NCBI GenBank assembly: GCA_900546005.1 | Contig: URBJ01000064.1 | Coordinates: 1-12,728 of the forward strand | Direction: 5' to 3' | Length of the DNA stretch: 12,728 nucleotides | DNA from: an uncultured Alistipes sp. | GTDB taxonomy: Bacteria > Bacteroidota > Bacteroidia > Bacteroidales > Rikenellaceae | Shown here: positions 1 to 7,673 of the stretch, in pieces | Layout of the letters: each line of letters begins with the position of its first letter | Numbering within the stretch: the first letter of the stretch is position 1 | Notes under the pieces: model-generated | Seen by the model: only the letters and a program-made list of their open reading frames with translations | Database searches by the model: none | What the model was told of the DNA's origin: nothing | Translations under genes and position numbers: made by a program

Positions 1-737
1 GAAGTGTAGACCAGAAAGCAGGGAAGCTGCTCTTTAACCGGTTGCGTTTCGGGTGAAAAGGAGAATTTGGCGGGGTTTTCGTCGCCGTATTGCGGTTCGA
101 GGATTTCGAAATCAATGGTCCGGGCGTCGAGGCGCGCCGGGGTTCCGGTCTTCATGCGTCCGACTTCGAATCCCAATTCGGCCAGACGAGCGCTTAATCC
201 GTGCGATGCTGCGTCTCCTGCACGTCCTCCGGATGCGTGTGTGCGTCCGATGTGCATCAGACCCTCTAAGAAGGTTCCGGCAGTCAGGATGACGGCCTTC
301 GCTTCGAAAACAACACCCATACGGGTTGTAACGCTCCGGATTTTTCCCTCCTCGACGCTCAGGTCGACCACGGCATCCTGCCAAAGATAGAGGTTGGGTG
401 TATTTTCGAGCATACGGCGCCATTCGGCCGAAAATTTGGCCTTATCGCACTGTGCACGGGGACTCCACATGGCCGGACCTTTCGATCGGTTCAGCATGCG
501 GAATTGCAGCGTTGTCCGGTCGGTGACGATTCCCATATATCCGCCCATCGCATCGATCTCGCGCACGATCTGTCCTTTGGCCACACCTCCAACGGCTGGA
601 TTGCAGGACATCTGCGCAAATTTGGTCATGTCCATCGTGATCAGCAGGGTCTGGCATCCCATATTGGCTGCCGCTGCTGCCGCCTCACATCCTGCATGGC
701 CTCCTCCGATGACGATGATATCGTATTCGAATCTCAT
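1..737 (-). CDS. mnmG: tRNA uridine-5-carboxymethylaminomethyl modification enzyme MnmG (GidA), N-terminal part
   Basis: FAD-binding enzyme that works with the GTPase MnmE in the cytoplasm to install the (carboxymethyl)aminomethyl group on U34 of certain tRNAs. About 245 residues of a family of roughly 620 are present; the rest lies left of the window. Visible marks are the N-terminal dinucleotide-binding loop IGGGHAGCEAA (about residues 10-20), the family signature SCNPAVGGVAKGQIVREID (about 44-62), LNRSKGPA (about 82-89), and GTFLEGLMHIGR followed by a Gly-rich stretch further on. The start is the ATG read from 737, which places the Gly-rich loop at the usual distance from the N-terminus. 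It lies 16 bases after the ybeY stop and ends the visible operon. The identification is firm. Confidence 0.97.
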   Translation of the reverse strand, partial: MRFEYDIIVIGGGHAGCEAAAAAANMGCQTLLITMDMTKFAQMSCNPAVGGVAKGQIVREIDAMGGYMGIVTDRTTLQFRMLNRSKGPAMWSPRAQCDKAKFSAEWRRMLENTPNLYLWQDAVVDLSVEEGKIRSVTTRMGVVFEAKAVILTAGTFLEGLMHIGRTHASGGRAGDAASHGLSARLAELGFEVGRMKTGTPARLDARTIDFEILEPQYGDENPAKFSFSPETQPVKEQLPCFLVYT

Positions 738-753
738 TGTTTGTCTACTTCTG

Positions 754-1209
754 TTATTTTTTCGTTCGATTCTCTTCGGATGAGCTGTTGTAGAAAACCG
801 AAAGGTAGCGGTTTTCCAACTCTCTCATCTGTTTTTCAGCCTCCGGTGTTTTGTCTTCGTATCCGCAAAGGTGGAGGATTCCGTGAATGATTACCCGATG
901 GAGTTCGTTTTCGAACGGAACGCCGAACTGTTCGGCATTATCCCGTACGGTCTCGATACCGATCATCAGGTCTCCCGAAATCGTCTTTGCGTCCGGATTG
1001 TCGTAATCGAACGTTATGATGTCTGTTAAATAGTTATGATTCAGATATTTGTTGTTTGTTTCGAGCATTCGTGCGTCGGAGCAGAAGACGATCGATATGG
1101 CTCCACACTTCCATCCTTCGCTGTGGGCGGTTTCCCGGATCCATGCCGAGGTTTTCACCTTGCCCCGATAGGTGAATGTGCAATCGTCAGTATAGTAGTT
1201 TATCGCCAT
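754..1209 (-). CDS. ybeY: Endoribonuclease / rRNA maturation factor YbeY
   Basis: YbeY is a small metal-dependent protein (UPF0054 family) required for 16S rRNA 3'-end maturation and ribosome quality control. At 151 residues the length is normal. The metal site is seen as HGILHLCGYED (residues 109-119). His109 and His113 match the H-x3-H pair, but the third ligand, His in most family members (GYDH), is Asp here (D119). From memory, related Bacteroidetes proteins also have KD or ED at this place, so I read it as a lineage variant rather than damage. The segment LTDIITFDY (61-69) is also typical. The gene lies 24 bases after the EnvC-like gene and 16 before mnmG, with AAAGAGGCT directly before the ATG. 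The tail after residue 140 is polar and rich in Ser, Glu and Lys. Confidence 0.95.
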   Translation of the reverse strand: MAINYYTDDCTFTYRGKVKTSAWIRETAHSEGWKCGAISIVFCSDARMLETNNKYLNHNYLTDIITFDYDNPDAKTISGDLMIGIETVRDNAEQFGVPFENELHRVIIHGILHLCGYEDKTPEAEKQMRELENRYLSVFYNSSSEENRTKK

Positions 1210-1233
1210 AGCCTCTTTGTCTTTAAAACATTG

Positions 1234-2439
1234 TTATCTGTGCAACCATTTTTCGGGATTGAGGTTGGTCGGATTGCCCTCTCCGCTCCATTTCCACACC
1301 TCGAAATGGAGGGTACTGTTGTCCTCGAATTCGGATGCGGCCAATTGGCCGATCGGTTGATTGAGCGCAACCTTATCGCCCCGTTTGACACTGACTGACG
1401 AGAGGTTGGCGTATACCGTAAAATAGTTGCCGTGGCGGATGATGATGCCGTTGTTCATTCCGGCCGGAGAGGCGAAAATTTGGCTCACTTCTCCCTCGAA
1501 AACGGCCCGTACGGTGGCTCCTTTATCGGCTGCAATGTCGACCCCCGTATTGTTCGATGTAAGCCCCTTTATGGTCGAATGCGGGTGGATACCGAACCGG
1601 TCGATAATGACTCCGTGAACAGGATAGGGCAGTTTACCCATGTTTTGACCGAAAGCTCCGGTGAGCTTGGCCGTATATTCGCGTTGCTCGGTCGTTTGGG
1701 TTTTGGAGTTTGTTTTACGGGACTCTTCGGTGATGATCTTGCGGATCTGCTGCTGCAGCCGGTCGATCTTCTCCTTGTTCGCCCGGATCGATGAAGAGAG
1801 TTTGGCTGCCTCTTTTTTGAGTTTGTTGGAGGTAGCGCGATATTGTGTCTCGTCCTTGCCCAAAGAGTTCAATTCGGCATTCCGGCTCTGTCTCACCTTG
1901 TCCAATTCGCTCTTCTGCTGTTCGAGTTCGTTCACTTCCCGGTTGATCGAAGCCGATAGCGAGTCGATTTCGGCTGCTTTAAGCTCCCGCATCCTGTTGT
2001 ACCGCTGCATGTAGGCAATCCGTAGTGTAGCGTCGTTAAAGTCTCGTGACGAGAAGAGGAAAAGCATGAAATTGTTCAGCTTATAGTTCTTGTAGGCGTC
2101 ATAGACCATGGCGGCGTACTCCTTTTTCAGCTGGTCCAGATTTCCCTCCAACGACCGGATTGTCGTGTTCTTTGTCCCGATATCGTTTCCGATCAGATTC
2201 GACTGTTTGTCGAGATTAGAGATGATATTCTTTCGGTTGCGGATCTTGTTTTGGATCAGCTTCAGTTGTTGATCAGCGCTTTTCTGGCTCTTTTGGGTTT
2301 TCGAAAGCAGCTGGTCGGTGATGCGTATATCCTCCTCGGCTTGACGAATCTCCTCCCGTAAGGATTCTAACTTCTGGGCATTCGCTGTCAAGGCAAAAAA
2401 AACTGCAACCAAATATATCCACCATCCTGTCCGAATCAT
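1234..2439 (-). CDS. EnvC-like murein hydrolase activator (coiled coil plus degenerate M23/LytM domain)
   Basis: Periplasmic protein of 401 residues. An N-terminal signal peptide (hydrophobic 6-20, likely cleavage after the Ala at 21) is followed by a long Glu/Lys/Gln-rich coiled coil (about 22-245) and a C-terminal M23 (LytM) domain (about 275-401). The M23 zinc site is eroded: the HxGxD motif reads NTGVD (N297, D301), the YxHLS His is Asn (YANLS, N345), and HxH reads TLH (T376, H378). That combination argues against peptidase activity. In the family, EnvC and NlpD LytM domains lack ligands and instead activate amidases that split septal peptidoglycan, so an activator role is inferred. The gene starts 8 bases after the TPR gene, with AGAGGGAG abutting the ATG, which implies coupled translation. 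A catalytic role cannot be formally excluded. Confidence 0.9.
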   Translation of the reverse strand: MIRTGWWIYLVAVFFALTANAQKLESLREEIRQAEEDIRITDQLLSKTQKSQKSADQQLKLIQNKIRNRKNIISNLDKQSNLIGNDIGTKNTTIRSLEGNLDQLKKEYAAMVYDAYKNYKLNNFMLFLFSSRDFNDATLRIAYMQRYNRMRELKAAEIDSLSASINREVNELEQQKSELDKVRQSRNAELNSLGKDETQYRATSNKLKKEAAKLSSSIRANKEKIDRLQQQIRKIITEESRKTNSKTQTTEQREYTAKLTGAFGQNMGKLPYPVHGVIIDRFGIHPHSTIKGLTSNNTGVDIAADKGATVRAVFEGEVSQIFASPAGMNNGIIIRHGNYFTVYANLSSVSVKRGDKVALNQPIGQLAASEFEDNSTLHFEVWKWSGEGNPTNLNPEKWLHR

Positions 2440-2447
2440 CTCCCTCT

Positions 2448-4178
2448 CTATTCGATTTGTTTGAGCCTGTTTTCAATCTCTTGCGCGTCGTATCCGTTCT
2501 CAAGGGCCTTTTTCCAATAGTATGAGGCCATATACCGGTCACCCAATTTGTAAAGGATGTCGCCATAGTGGACGAACAGCTCCTTGTTGTTGTCTGAGTC
2601 GAGCGATATGGCCTGCCGCATCGGAATACGGGCCTCCTCATAGCGCCCCAGTTGGTAGAGAACCCATGCATAGGTATCTAAGAAGGTCGGATTGTTCGGA
2701 TCGAGACGCACGGCCTTTTGTGCCCACTCCAATGCCTTATCGAGCCGTTCGTTACGCAGGCTCAGGAAGTAGCTGTAGTTGTTGTAGATCGATACATTGG
2801 TCGTATCGAGCTTCATCCCTTTGTCGTAGGCTTTAAAGCATTTTCTGTCGTCACCCAATGTATGGTAGTTATCCCCGATGGCACCGTAGATAACGCTGCG
2901 CAGGGAGTCTGTTTTGGCATATTTGAGCGCCTCTTCGAAGAGCGGTATAGCCTCTTGGGGCTTTTCCAACATGTATGCGGTTACCGATGCCTTTTGCAGC
3001 CGAAGTTCCGCATCTTCGGGGAACCGTTCCAATGCGATGGTCGTGTACTTGTCGACCGAATCGGCCCGTTTGAGGTAGGCCTCCATGCCGATAATATCGT
3101 TGAAAATCTGCTTTTGGGGAATCGAGTCGGTTACATGTGACTTGTAGAGTTGCAGAGCCTGCTCGATTGATCCTCCGGCAATCAGGTATTTGGCATACAA
3201 CTCCAGCGTCCGGAGATCTTCGGGATAAGTGATCGCCAGAGTCCGCACCAACTCTCCCATCTGGATAAAATTGTTTCTGACAAAGCTGGGATTCTGGAAA
3301 AGTTCTTCGTAGAATTTCAGCTTGGTTTCCAACGGGAACTCTTTCAATCGGAAGAGCTTCGAGGCTGTCTCTAAAAAACGAACATTGTCGTTTTGTCTTT
3401 TGTAGAAGTCGTTCAACGAAGCCAGTGCCCTCATGCTGTTCGGGTTGATGCTGAGGGCCTTGTCGTAGTTCTCTTGGGCCAGATTATTCATATTCATCAT
3501 CGCATAGAGTTCGGCCAATACGACATAATTATCCTCGTTGTACGGGAAAGTTTCAACCAACATGCGGGCTTCGGCCATCGCTCGGTCAAACTGTTGCGTG
3601 TTGAGCAGGAGTTGCAGCTTATGGCTGGCGAGCAGTTCGATGATACCGAAACGGTTTTCGGCGGTTTCGAGCATCTCCAAAGCCTTCTCGGGTTGGCCCA
3701 ACTGGTCATACAGCAAAGCTTTCAGCCGATAATTGTCCGGATCGTTCGGATTCATCCGGATGAGTTGGTCATATAACGTCAGGGCCGAGTCGTAGTGTTG
3801 CGTGGCGATCAGCAGTCTGCCCAACTGCATTTTGTACCACGTGTTCGTCGTATCGATCGCATTCGCCTTCAGGCTGTATTGAAGCGCCTCTTCCGGTTGG
3901 TCAAGAGCCGTCAGAGAGGCCAGTTCATACAGCGAAGGACTGTGGGTCGAATCAATTTCCAATACTTTTTTGAACCATGCCTTTGCACGGGCGGAGTCCC
4001 CTTCCAGAACATTGCTTTTGATCCCTTCCAGATAGAAAAGGGAGGCTTGTTCGGCTCGGGGCAGTGTTTTTTTGCTTTTGGCGTCGGCTCGCGGCGAGCG
4101 GGCGAAGAGCGAACAAGAAAACACAAGCGTTCCCAACAGAACGAGTGCTGACAGGACGATTCCGTTTTTGCGTGGCAT
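2448..4178 (-). CDS. TPR-repeat envelope protein (possible lipoprotein)
   Basis: A 576-residue protein made almost wholly of tetratricopeptide repeats, helix-turn-helix units of about 34 residues that act as protein-binding scaffolds. Repeats are visible from about residue 45 to the C-terminus; a clear one is NPTFLDTYAWVLYQLGRYEE, followed by a second helix ending in AISLD. The N-terminus (MPRKNGIVLSALVLLGTLVF) is a signal sequence. Cys22 in VFSC could be a lipobox, although Phe at -2 is unusual, so cleavage by signal peptidase I after LFA is the alternative. It sits between pheS (25-base gap) and the EnvC-like gene (8-base gap). The tight link to EnvC suggests a shared role in the cell wall or outer membrane, but the sequence does not show the partner. 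Specific function unknown. Confidence 0.88.
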   Translation of the reverse strand: MPRKNGIVLSALVLLGTLVFSCSLFARSPRADAKSKKTLPRAEQASLFYLEGIKSNVLEGDSARAKAWFKKVLEIDSTHSPSLYELASLTALDQPEEALQYSLKANAIDTTNTWYKMQLGRLLIATQHYDSALTLYDQLIRMNPNDPDNYRLKALLYDQLGQPEKALEMLETAENRFGIIELLASHKLQLLLNTQQFDRAMAEARMLVETFPYNEDNYVVLAELYAMMNMNNLAQENYDKALSINPNSMRALASLNDFYKRQNDNVRFLETASKLFRLKEFPLETKLKFYEELFQNPSFVRNNFIQMGELVRTLAITYPEDLRTLELYAKYLIAGGSIEQALQLYKSHVTDSIPQKQIFNDIIGMEAYLKRADSVDKYTTIALERFPEDAELRLQKASVTAYMLEKPQEAIPLFEEALKYAKTDSLRSVIYGAIGDNYHTLGDDRKCFKAYDKGMKLDTTNVSIYNNYSYFLSLRNERLDKALEWAQKAVRLDPNNPTFLDTYAWVLYQLGRYEEARIPMRQAISLDSDNNKELFVHYGDILYKLGDRYMASYYWKKALENGYDAQEIENRLKQIE

Positions 4179-4203
4179 GGCGTATCCGTATGTGCGGTTA
4201 AGT

Positions 4204-5226
4204 TTAATATACCGAGTCGAACTGGCTCAGGAAACGAACATCGTTTTCAAAGTATAAACGGAGATCCTTGACTCCATATTTTAACATGGAGATGCGTTCA
4301 ACTCCCATGCCGAATGCGAAACCGGAATATTTTTTCGAATCGATACCGGAGGCTTCCAGCACATTGGGATCGACCATGCCGCAGCCCATGATTTCGAGCC
4401 ACCCGGTATGCTTGCAGACATTACAGCCCTTGCCACCGCACAAGTTACACGAAACATCCACTTCGGCAGATGGTTCGGTGAAGGGGAAGTAGGAGGGGCG
4501 CATGCGAATCCGGGCCTTTTCGCCGAACATCTCTTTGGCAAAATAGAGGATGCTCTGTTTGAGGTCGGCAAACGATACGTTCTCGTCGATATACAGGCCT
4601 TCTACCTGATGGAAGATGCAGTGAGCCCGGTAGGAGATCGCCTCGTTGCGGAAAACTCGCCCGGGGCAGATGACCCGGATGGGCGGTTTCTGGTGCTCCA
4701 TCGTACGGACCTGAATCGAACTGGTGTGTGTGCGCAGCAGGATGTCGGGATTTTTCGTGATGAAGAAGGTGTCCTGCATGTCGCGGGCCGGATGTTCGGG
4801 CGGAAAGTTCAGCGCCGAGAAGACGTGCCAGTCATCCTCGATTTCGGGACCTTCCGCCACGGTGTAGCCCAGACGGGAAAAGATCTCGACAATTTGGTTC
4901 TTGACCAAAGAGATCGGGTGGCGGCTACCGATTGGATCGTTCGATCCGGGACGGGTCATGTCGATCTGGGATTGAGCCGTCGTCTCTGCATTTTCGGCCG
5001 CTGCCTTCATCTCCGCAATCTTCTCGTTGATGCGGGTTTTGAGCGCGTTGATCTTTTGCCCCAGCTCTTTTTTCATTTCGGGGGCTACCTTTTTGAACTC
5101 TTCGAACAGGTCGTTCATCTCGCCTTTACGGCCGAGCATCCGGATGCGGAACTCTTCGATCTCACTATCGACTTTCGGTTTGAATGCTTCGACCCGACGC
5201 AACAAATCGTTTATTTTGTCAATCAT
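4204..5226 (-). CDS. pheS: Phenylalanine--tRNA ligase alpha subunit
   Basis: Catalytic subunit of the cytoplasmic PheRS (alpha2beta2), which charges tRNA-Phe. The 340 residues match the bacterial family. An N-terminal tRNA-binding coiled coil (about 1-85) precedes the class II synthetase core: motif 1 region HPISLVKNQIVEIF (103-116), motif 2 FRNEAISYRAHCIFHQVEGL (202-221), and motif 3 around FGMGVERISMLKYG (305-318). A four-Cys knuckle, CNLCGGKGCNVC (C260, C263, C268, C271), stands just before the GWLEIMGCGMVDPNVL segment. Such a knuckle occurs in many PheS proteins but not in E. coli, and probably binds zinc. pheT is not adjacent. The gene is first in the leftward operon, with a -7 promoter element about 50 bases upstream. 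Confidence 0.98.
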   Translation of the reverse strand: MIDKINDLLRRVEAFKPKVDSEIEEFRIRMLGRKGEMNDLFEEFKKVAPEMKKELGQKINALKTRINEKIAEMKAAAENAETTAQSQIDMTRPGSNDPIGSRHPISLVKNQIVEIFSRLGYTVAEGPEIEDDWHVFSALNFPPEHPARDMQDTFFITKNPDILLRTHTSSIQVRTMEHQKPPIRVICPGRVFRNEAISYRAHCIFHQVEGLYIDENVSFADLKQSILYFAKEMFGEKARIRMRPSYFPFTEPSAEVDVSCNLCGGKGCNVCKHTGWLEIMGCGMVDPNVLEASGIDSKKYSGFAFGMGVERISMLKYGVKDLRLYFENDVRFLSQFDSVY

Positions 5227-5259
5227 TGTTGGTGTTTTATGTTTTTATCTCTACTTTTA
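5226..5259 (+). promoter_or_regulatory. Weak candidate promoter for the patatin gene
   Basis: TACTTTTA (5252-5259) matches TAnnTTTG except for the last base. TTG triplets at 5226-5228 and 5229-5231 lie about 20 bases upstream, in the place of a -33 element. It would give a leader of roughly 35 bases before the ATG at 5303. If real, the two divergent transcripts would start within this 76-base spacer and overlap it. The match is imperfect. Confidence 0.28.
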
Positions 5260-5277
5260 CCCGGAGGTTTTAACAAA

Positions 5278-5285
5278 CAAAGGTA
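5278..5285 (-). promoter_or_regulatory. Bacteroidetes-type -7 promoter element for the pheS operon
   Basis: Read on the minus strand this is TACCTTTG, a perfect match to the Bacteroidetes primary sigma factor -7 consensus TAnnTTTG. It lies 51 bases upstream of the pheS ATG and implies a short leader of about 40-45 bases. No good -33 TTTG is present at the expected spacing, so support rests on the -7 box and its position in a divergent spacer. Confidence 0.55.
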
Positions 5286-5302
5286 CAAATATTTTGCGAA
5301 TC

Positions 5303-7606
5303 ATGCGCATAAAAAGCATAATTACCTCTTTTCTGTTGATTTTGAGCGGTTGGGCATCGGCTCAAAAGGTCGGTGTGGTGATGAGTGGAGGTGGGGCTAA
5401 AGGCTTGTATCACATTGGAGTACTGAAGGCGCTCGAGGAGAATGAGATCCCGATCGACTACATCTCGGGAACCTCTATGGGGTCGATCGTGGCCGGACTC
5501 TATGCAATCGGCTATACGCCCGACGAAATGGCGGATGTCTTCAAGTCCGACCAGATCAGCTATTGGATGAGCGGACGCATTCAGCCTCAGTATATCTACT
5601 ACTTTCGTCAAAAGCAACCCAATGCAGCGATGCTCACACTGAGACTCGACCTGAAGAATCCGAAGAAAGTAGCCCATCTGCCCACCAATCTGATTCCTTC
5701 CCATCAGATCGATATGGCCTTTGTCGAGTTTTTCTCGCCGGCCAATGCGCAGTGTCAGGGGGATTTCGATCGGTTGTTCGTCCCGTTTCGTTGCGTAGCG
5801 ACCGATGCTGCGGCCCGGAAGGAGGTGGTCTATCGTGAGGGGGATCTGGGTAAGGCGATCCGGGCATCCATGACGATTCCGTTGGTATTCAAACCCTTGA
5901 AGCAGGACTCGACGCTGTTGTACGACGGTGGCATTTACAACAATTTTCCGTGGCAGGTGCTGAAAGAGGATTTTAATCCGGATATTCTCATCGGTAGTAA
6001 ATGTACGGCAGGAAACAGTTATCCCGAGGAAGATGATGTAGTCGAACAGGTGCTTGCGTTGACGATGATGCACACCGACTACGATTTGCCGTCGGAGCAG
6101 GATATTCTGATCGAACACGCGTTCGAAGATGTTTCGACCCTCGACTTTTCGAAGGTGGACTATATCATCAACAAAGGATACAGCGATGCCATAGATGCCA
6201 TGCCCCAGATCAAGGAGCGCATTACCCGTCGCGAGAGTGCCGATTCGTTGGCAGCCCGCAGAAAGGCTTATCGGGAGTCGTTGCCCAACCTGTTTTTCGA
6301 CAACTACCGGATTCGCGGATTGAACGAGAATCAGACGAATTATGTCAAACGGATGCTGTTCCTCGACAAGAAGAAGAAAGTGGATCAGCAGTCTGAGGTT
6401 TTCGATCTCGAAGATTTTCGTGAAGGATATTTTAAAATTCTGTATGACGGAGAGATTGAAGGGAGCTATCCGGACATAACCTATAACGATTCGACCCATT
6501 TTTTCGGTCTGGACATCGAGATGAAGACCAAACCCAGCTTCAAGGTGCTGTTCGGAGGCAACATATCGTCTACCTCGATGAATCAGGCCTATGTGGGACT
6601 CGAGTACAGCCGGATCGGCCGTAATTATCAGACCTATAATTTCGATGGATATTTCAGTGCTCTTTACACGTCGGTGGGGCTCCGCGGAAGATCCGACTTC
6701 TTTCTGAAAAAGCTGTTCTCGGTCGATTACGGGTTTACGTTCAATTATTACAACTACTTCAAAAGCAATTTCGGCGGATTGACCAAGAAGACCGATCTGT
6801 CCTATTCGAAGTATATCGACTCCTATTTTACAACGGCGTTGAAGTTTCCGGTCGATCGACACTCGGTGGTTTCGTTGCGTTTGAACGGAGGCTACGACCG
6901 GTACAGCTACTTTCAGACGACCGATTATGCCGATGCTGACATCATGGACCGGACACAGTTCTCCTATTTCGGAACCAAGTTGGAGTGGGACCGGAACGAT
7001 CTTAACTATCTGCTCTATCCGACGCGGGGTATCCGGCAGTCGCTCTCTGCGATATTTATTGCCGGAAACGAACTCTATCAACCCGGAAACCGTGCTCCAG
7101 AGGGGGCGATGCAGCGTGCGGGGCAGCCTCGGCATTGGTTCGGAGCAGAGTTTTTGCGCGAGCACTATTATCCGATAGCAAAGTGGTTCTCGTTCGGATA
7201 TTTGGTGCAGGGTGTGTGGACCAATCATCCCTCCTTTACGAACGAATATGCGACGAATATCACCTCACCGGCCTTTACGCCCACACAACACAGTAAATTC
7301 GTATACATAAAGGATTTCCGTAGCAGCTCTTTTCTCGGATTGGGGGCGATGCCTATCTTCGAGTTCAGTTCGAAATTTTATCTGAAAAACAGCGCATTCT
7401 TCTTCCTCCCCGAGGACAACAACTCGGTCAAGGAGAACATTCGCAAACGGATACGGTTCATGTTCAGTTCGGCATTGGTGTACCAGAGTCCGGTGGGGCC
7501 GGTCAGCTTGGCGCTGTCGAAGTATGATGCGACCAACAAGTACAACTGGTTCCTGACCTTCAACTTCGGATTTACGATTTTCAATCAGAACGGACTGTTT
7601 TATTGA
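5303..7606 (+). CDS. Patatin-like phospholipase with C-terminal outer-membrane beta-barrel
   Basis: A 767-residue exported protein. Signal peptide 1-20 ends WASA before Gln21. The patatin domain (about 22-300) shows the oxyanion loop SGGGAKG (28-34), the nucleophile elbow GTSMG (56-60, Ser58) and the DGG motif with the catalytic Asp (Asp208), so a Ser-Asp lipid acyl hydrolase is expected. A linker of about 310-400 containing NYRIRGLNENQTNYVKRMLF looks like a POTRA-type unit. The remainder is an Omp85/BamA-type barrel with alternating aromatic strands, the WDRNDLNYLLYPTRG motif and a final strand ending in Phe-Tyr. This order resembles the type Vd secretion protein PlpD and its Bacteroidetes relatives. 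I chose the ATG at 5303 because it directly precedes the signal peptide; an in-frame opening from 5027 runs antisense to pheS and is not credible. The substrate is not visible. Confidence 0.93.
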   Translation: MRIKSIITSFLLILSGWASAQKVGVVMSGGGAKGLYHIGVLKALEENEIPIDYISGTSMGSIVAGLYAIGYTPDEMADVFKSDQISYWMSGRIQPQYIYYFRQKQPNAAMLTLRLDLKNPKKVAHLPTNLIPSHQIDMAFVEFFSPANAQCQGDFDRLFVPFRCVATDAAARKEVVYREGDLGKAIRASMTIPLVFKPLKQDSTLLYDGGIYNNFPWQVLKEDFNPDILIGSKCTAGNSYPEEDDVVEQVLALTMMHTDYDLPSEQDILIEHAFEDVSTLDFSKVDYIINKGYSDAIDAMPQIKERITRRESADSLAARRKAYRESLPNLFFDNYRIRGLNENQTNYVKRMLFLDKKKKVDQQSEVFDLEDFREGYFKILYDGEIEGSYPDITYNDSTHFFGLDIEMKTKPSFKVLFGGNISSTSMNQAYVGLEYSRIGRNYQTYNFDGYFSALYTSVGLRGRSDFFLKKLFSVDYGFTFNYYNYFKSNFGGLTKKTDLSYSKYIDSYFTTALKFPVDRHSVVSLRLNGGYDRYSYFQTTDYADADIMDRTQFSYFGTKLEWDRNDLNYLLYPTRGIRQSLSAIFIAGNELYQPGNRAPEGAMQRAGQPRHWFGAEFLREHYYPIAKWFSFGYLVQGVWTNHPSFTNEYATNITSPAFTPTQHSKFVYIKDFRSSSFLGLGAMPIFEFSSKFYLKNSAFFFLPEDNNSVKENIRKRIRFMFSSALVYQSPVGPVSLALSKYDATNKYNWFLTFNFGFTIFNQNGLFY

Positions 7607-7673
7607 TTGAACAGAGGGGGAAAAAGAAGAGGCGTGGCCGTATCTCGAAATTTTTGTGACTTTTGATTGTGTG

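Noticed and set aside
394..890. Plus-strand open frames of 128-129 codons across the mnmG/ybeY junction
   Set aside because: Both overlap well-identified minus-strand genes, and their translations show no domain.
5027..5302. An N-terminal extension of the patatin protein by 92 residues
   Set aside because: It would run through the start of pheS on the opposite strand and bury the signal peptide inside the chain. The ATG at 5303 gives a proper exported protein.
4408..5400. A 330-codon open frame antisense to pheS
   Set aside because: pheS on the other strand has all class II synthetase motifs; this frame shows no family pattern.
5270..7228. A 652-codon open frame antisense to the patatin gene
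   Set aside because: It mirrors the coding strand's avoidance of codons that read as stops in reverse. Its translation is rich in Arg, His and Ile without any domain, while the plus strand encodes a clear enzyme and barrel.
7607..7673. A possible terminator or riboswitch between the patatin and cyclo-ligase genes
   Set aside because: No stable inverted repeat with a T run is visible; the gap is purine-rich and only 67 bases long.
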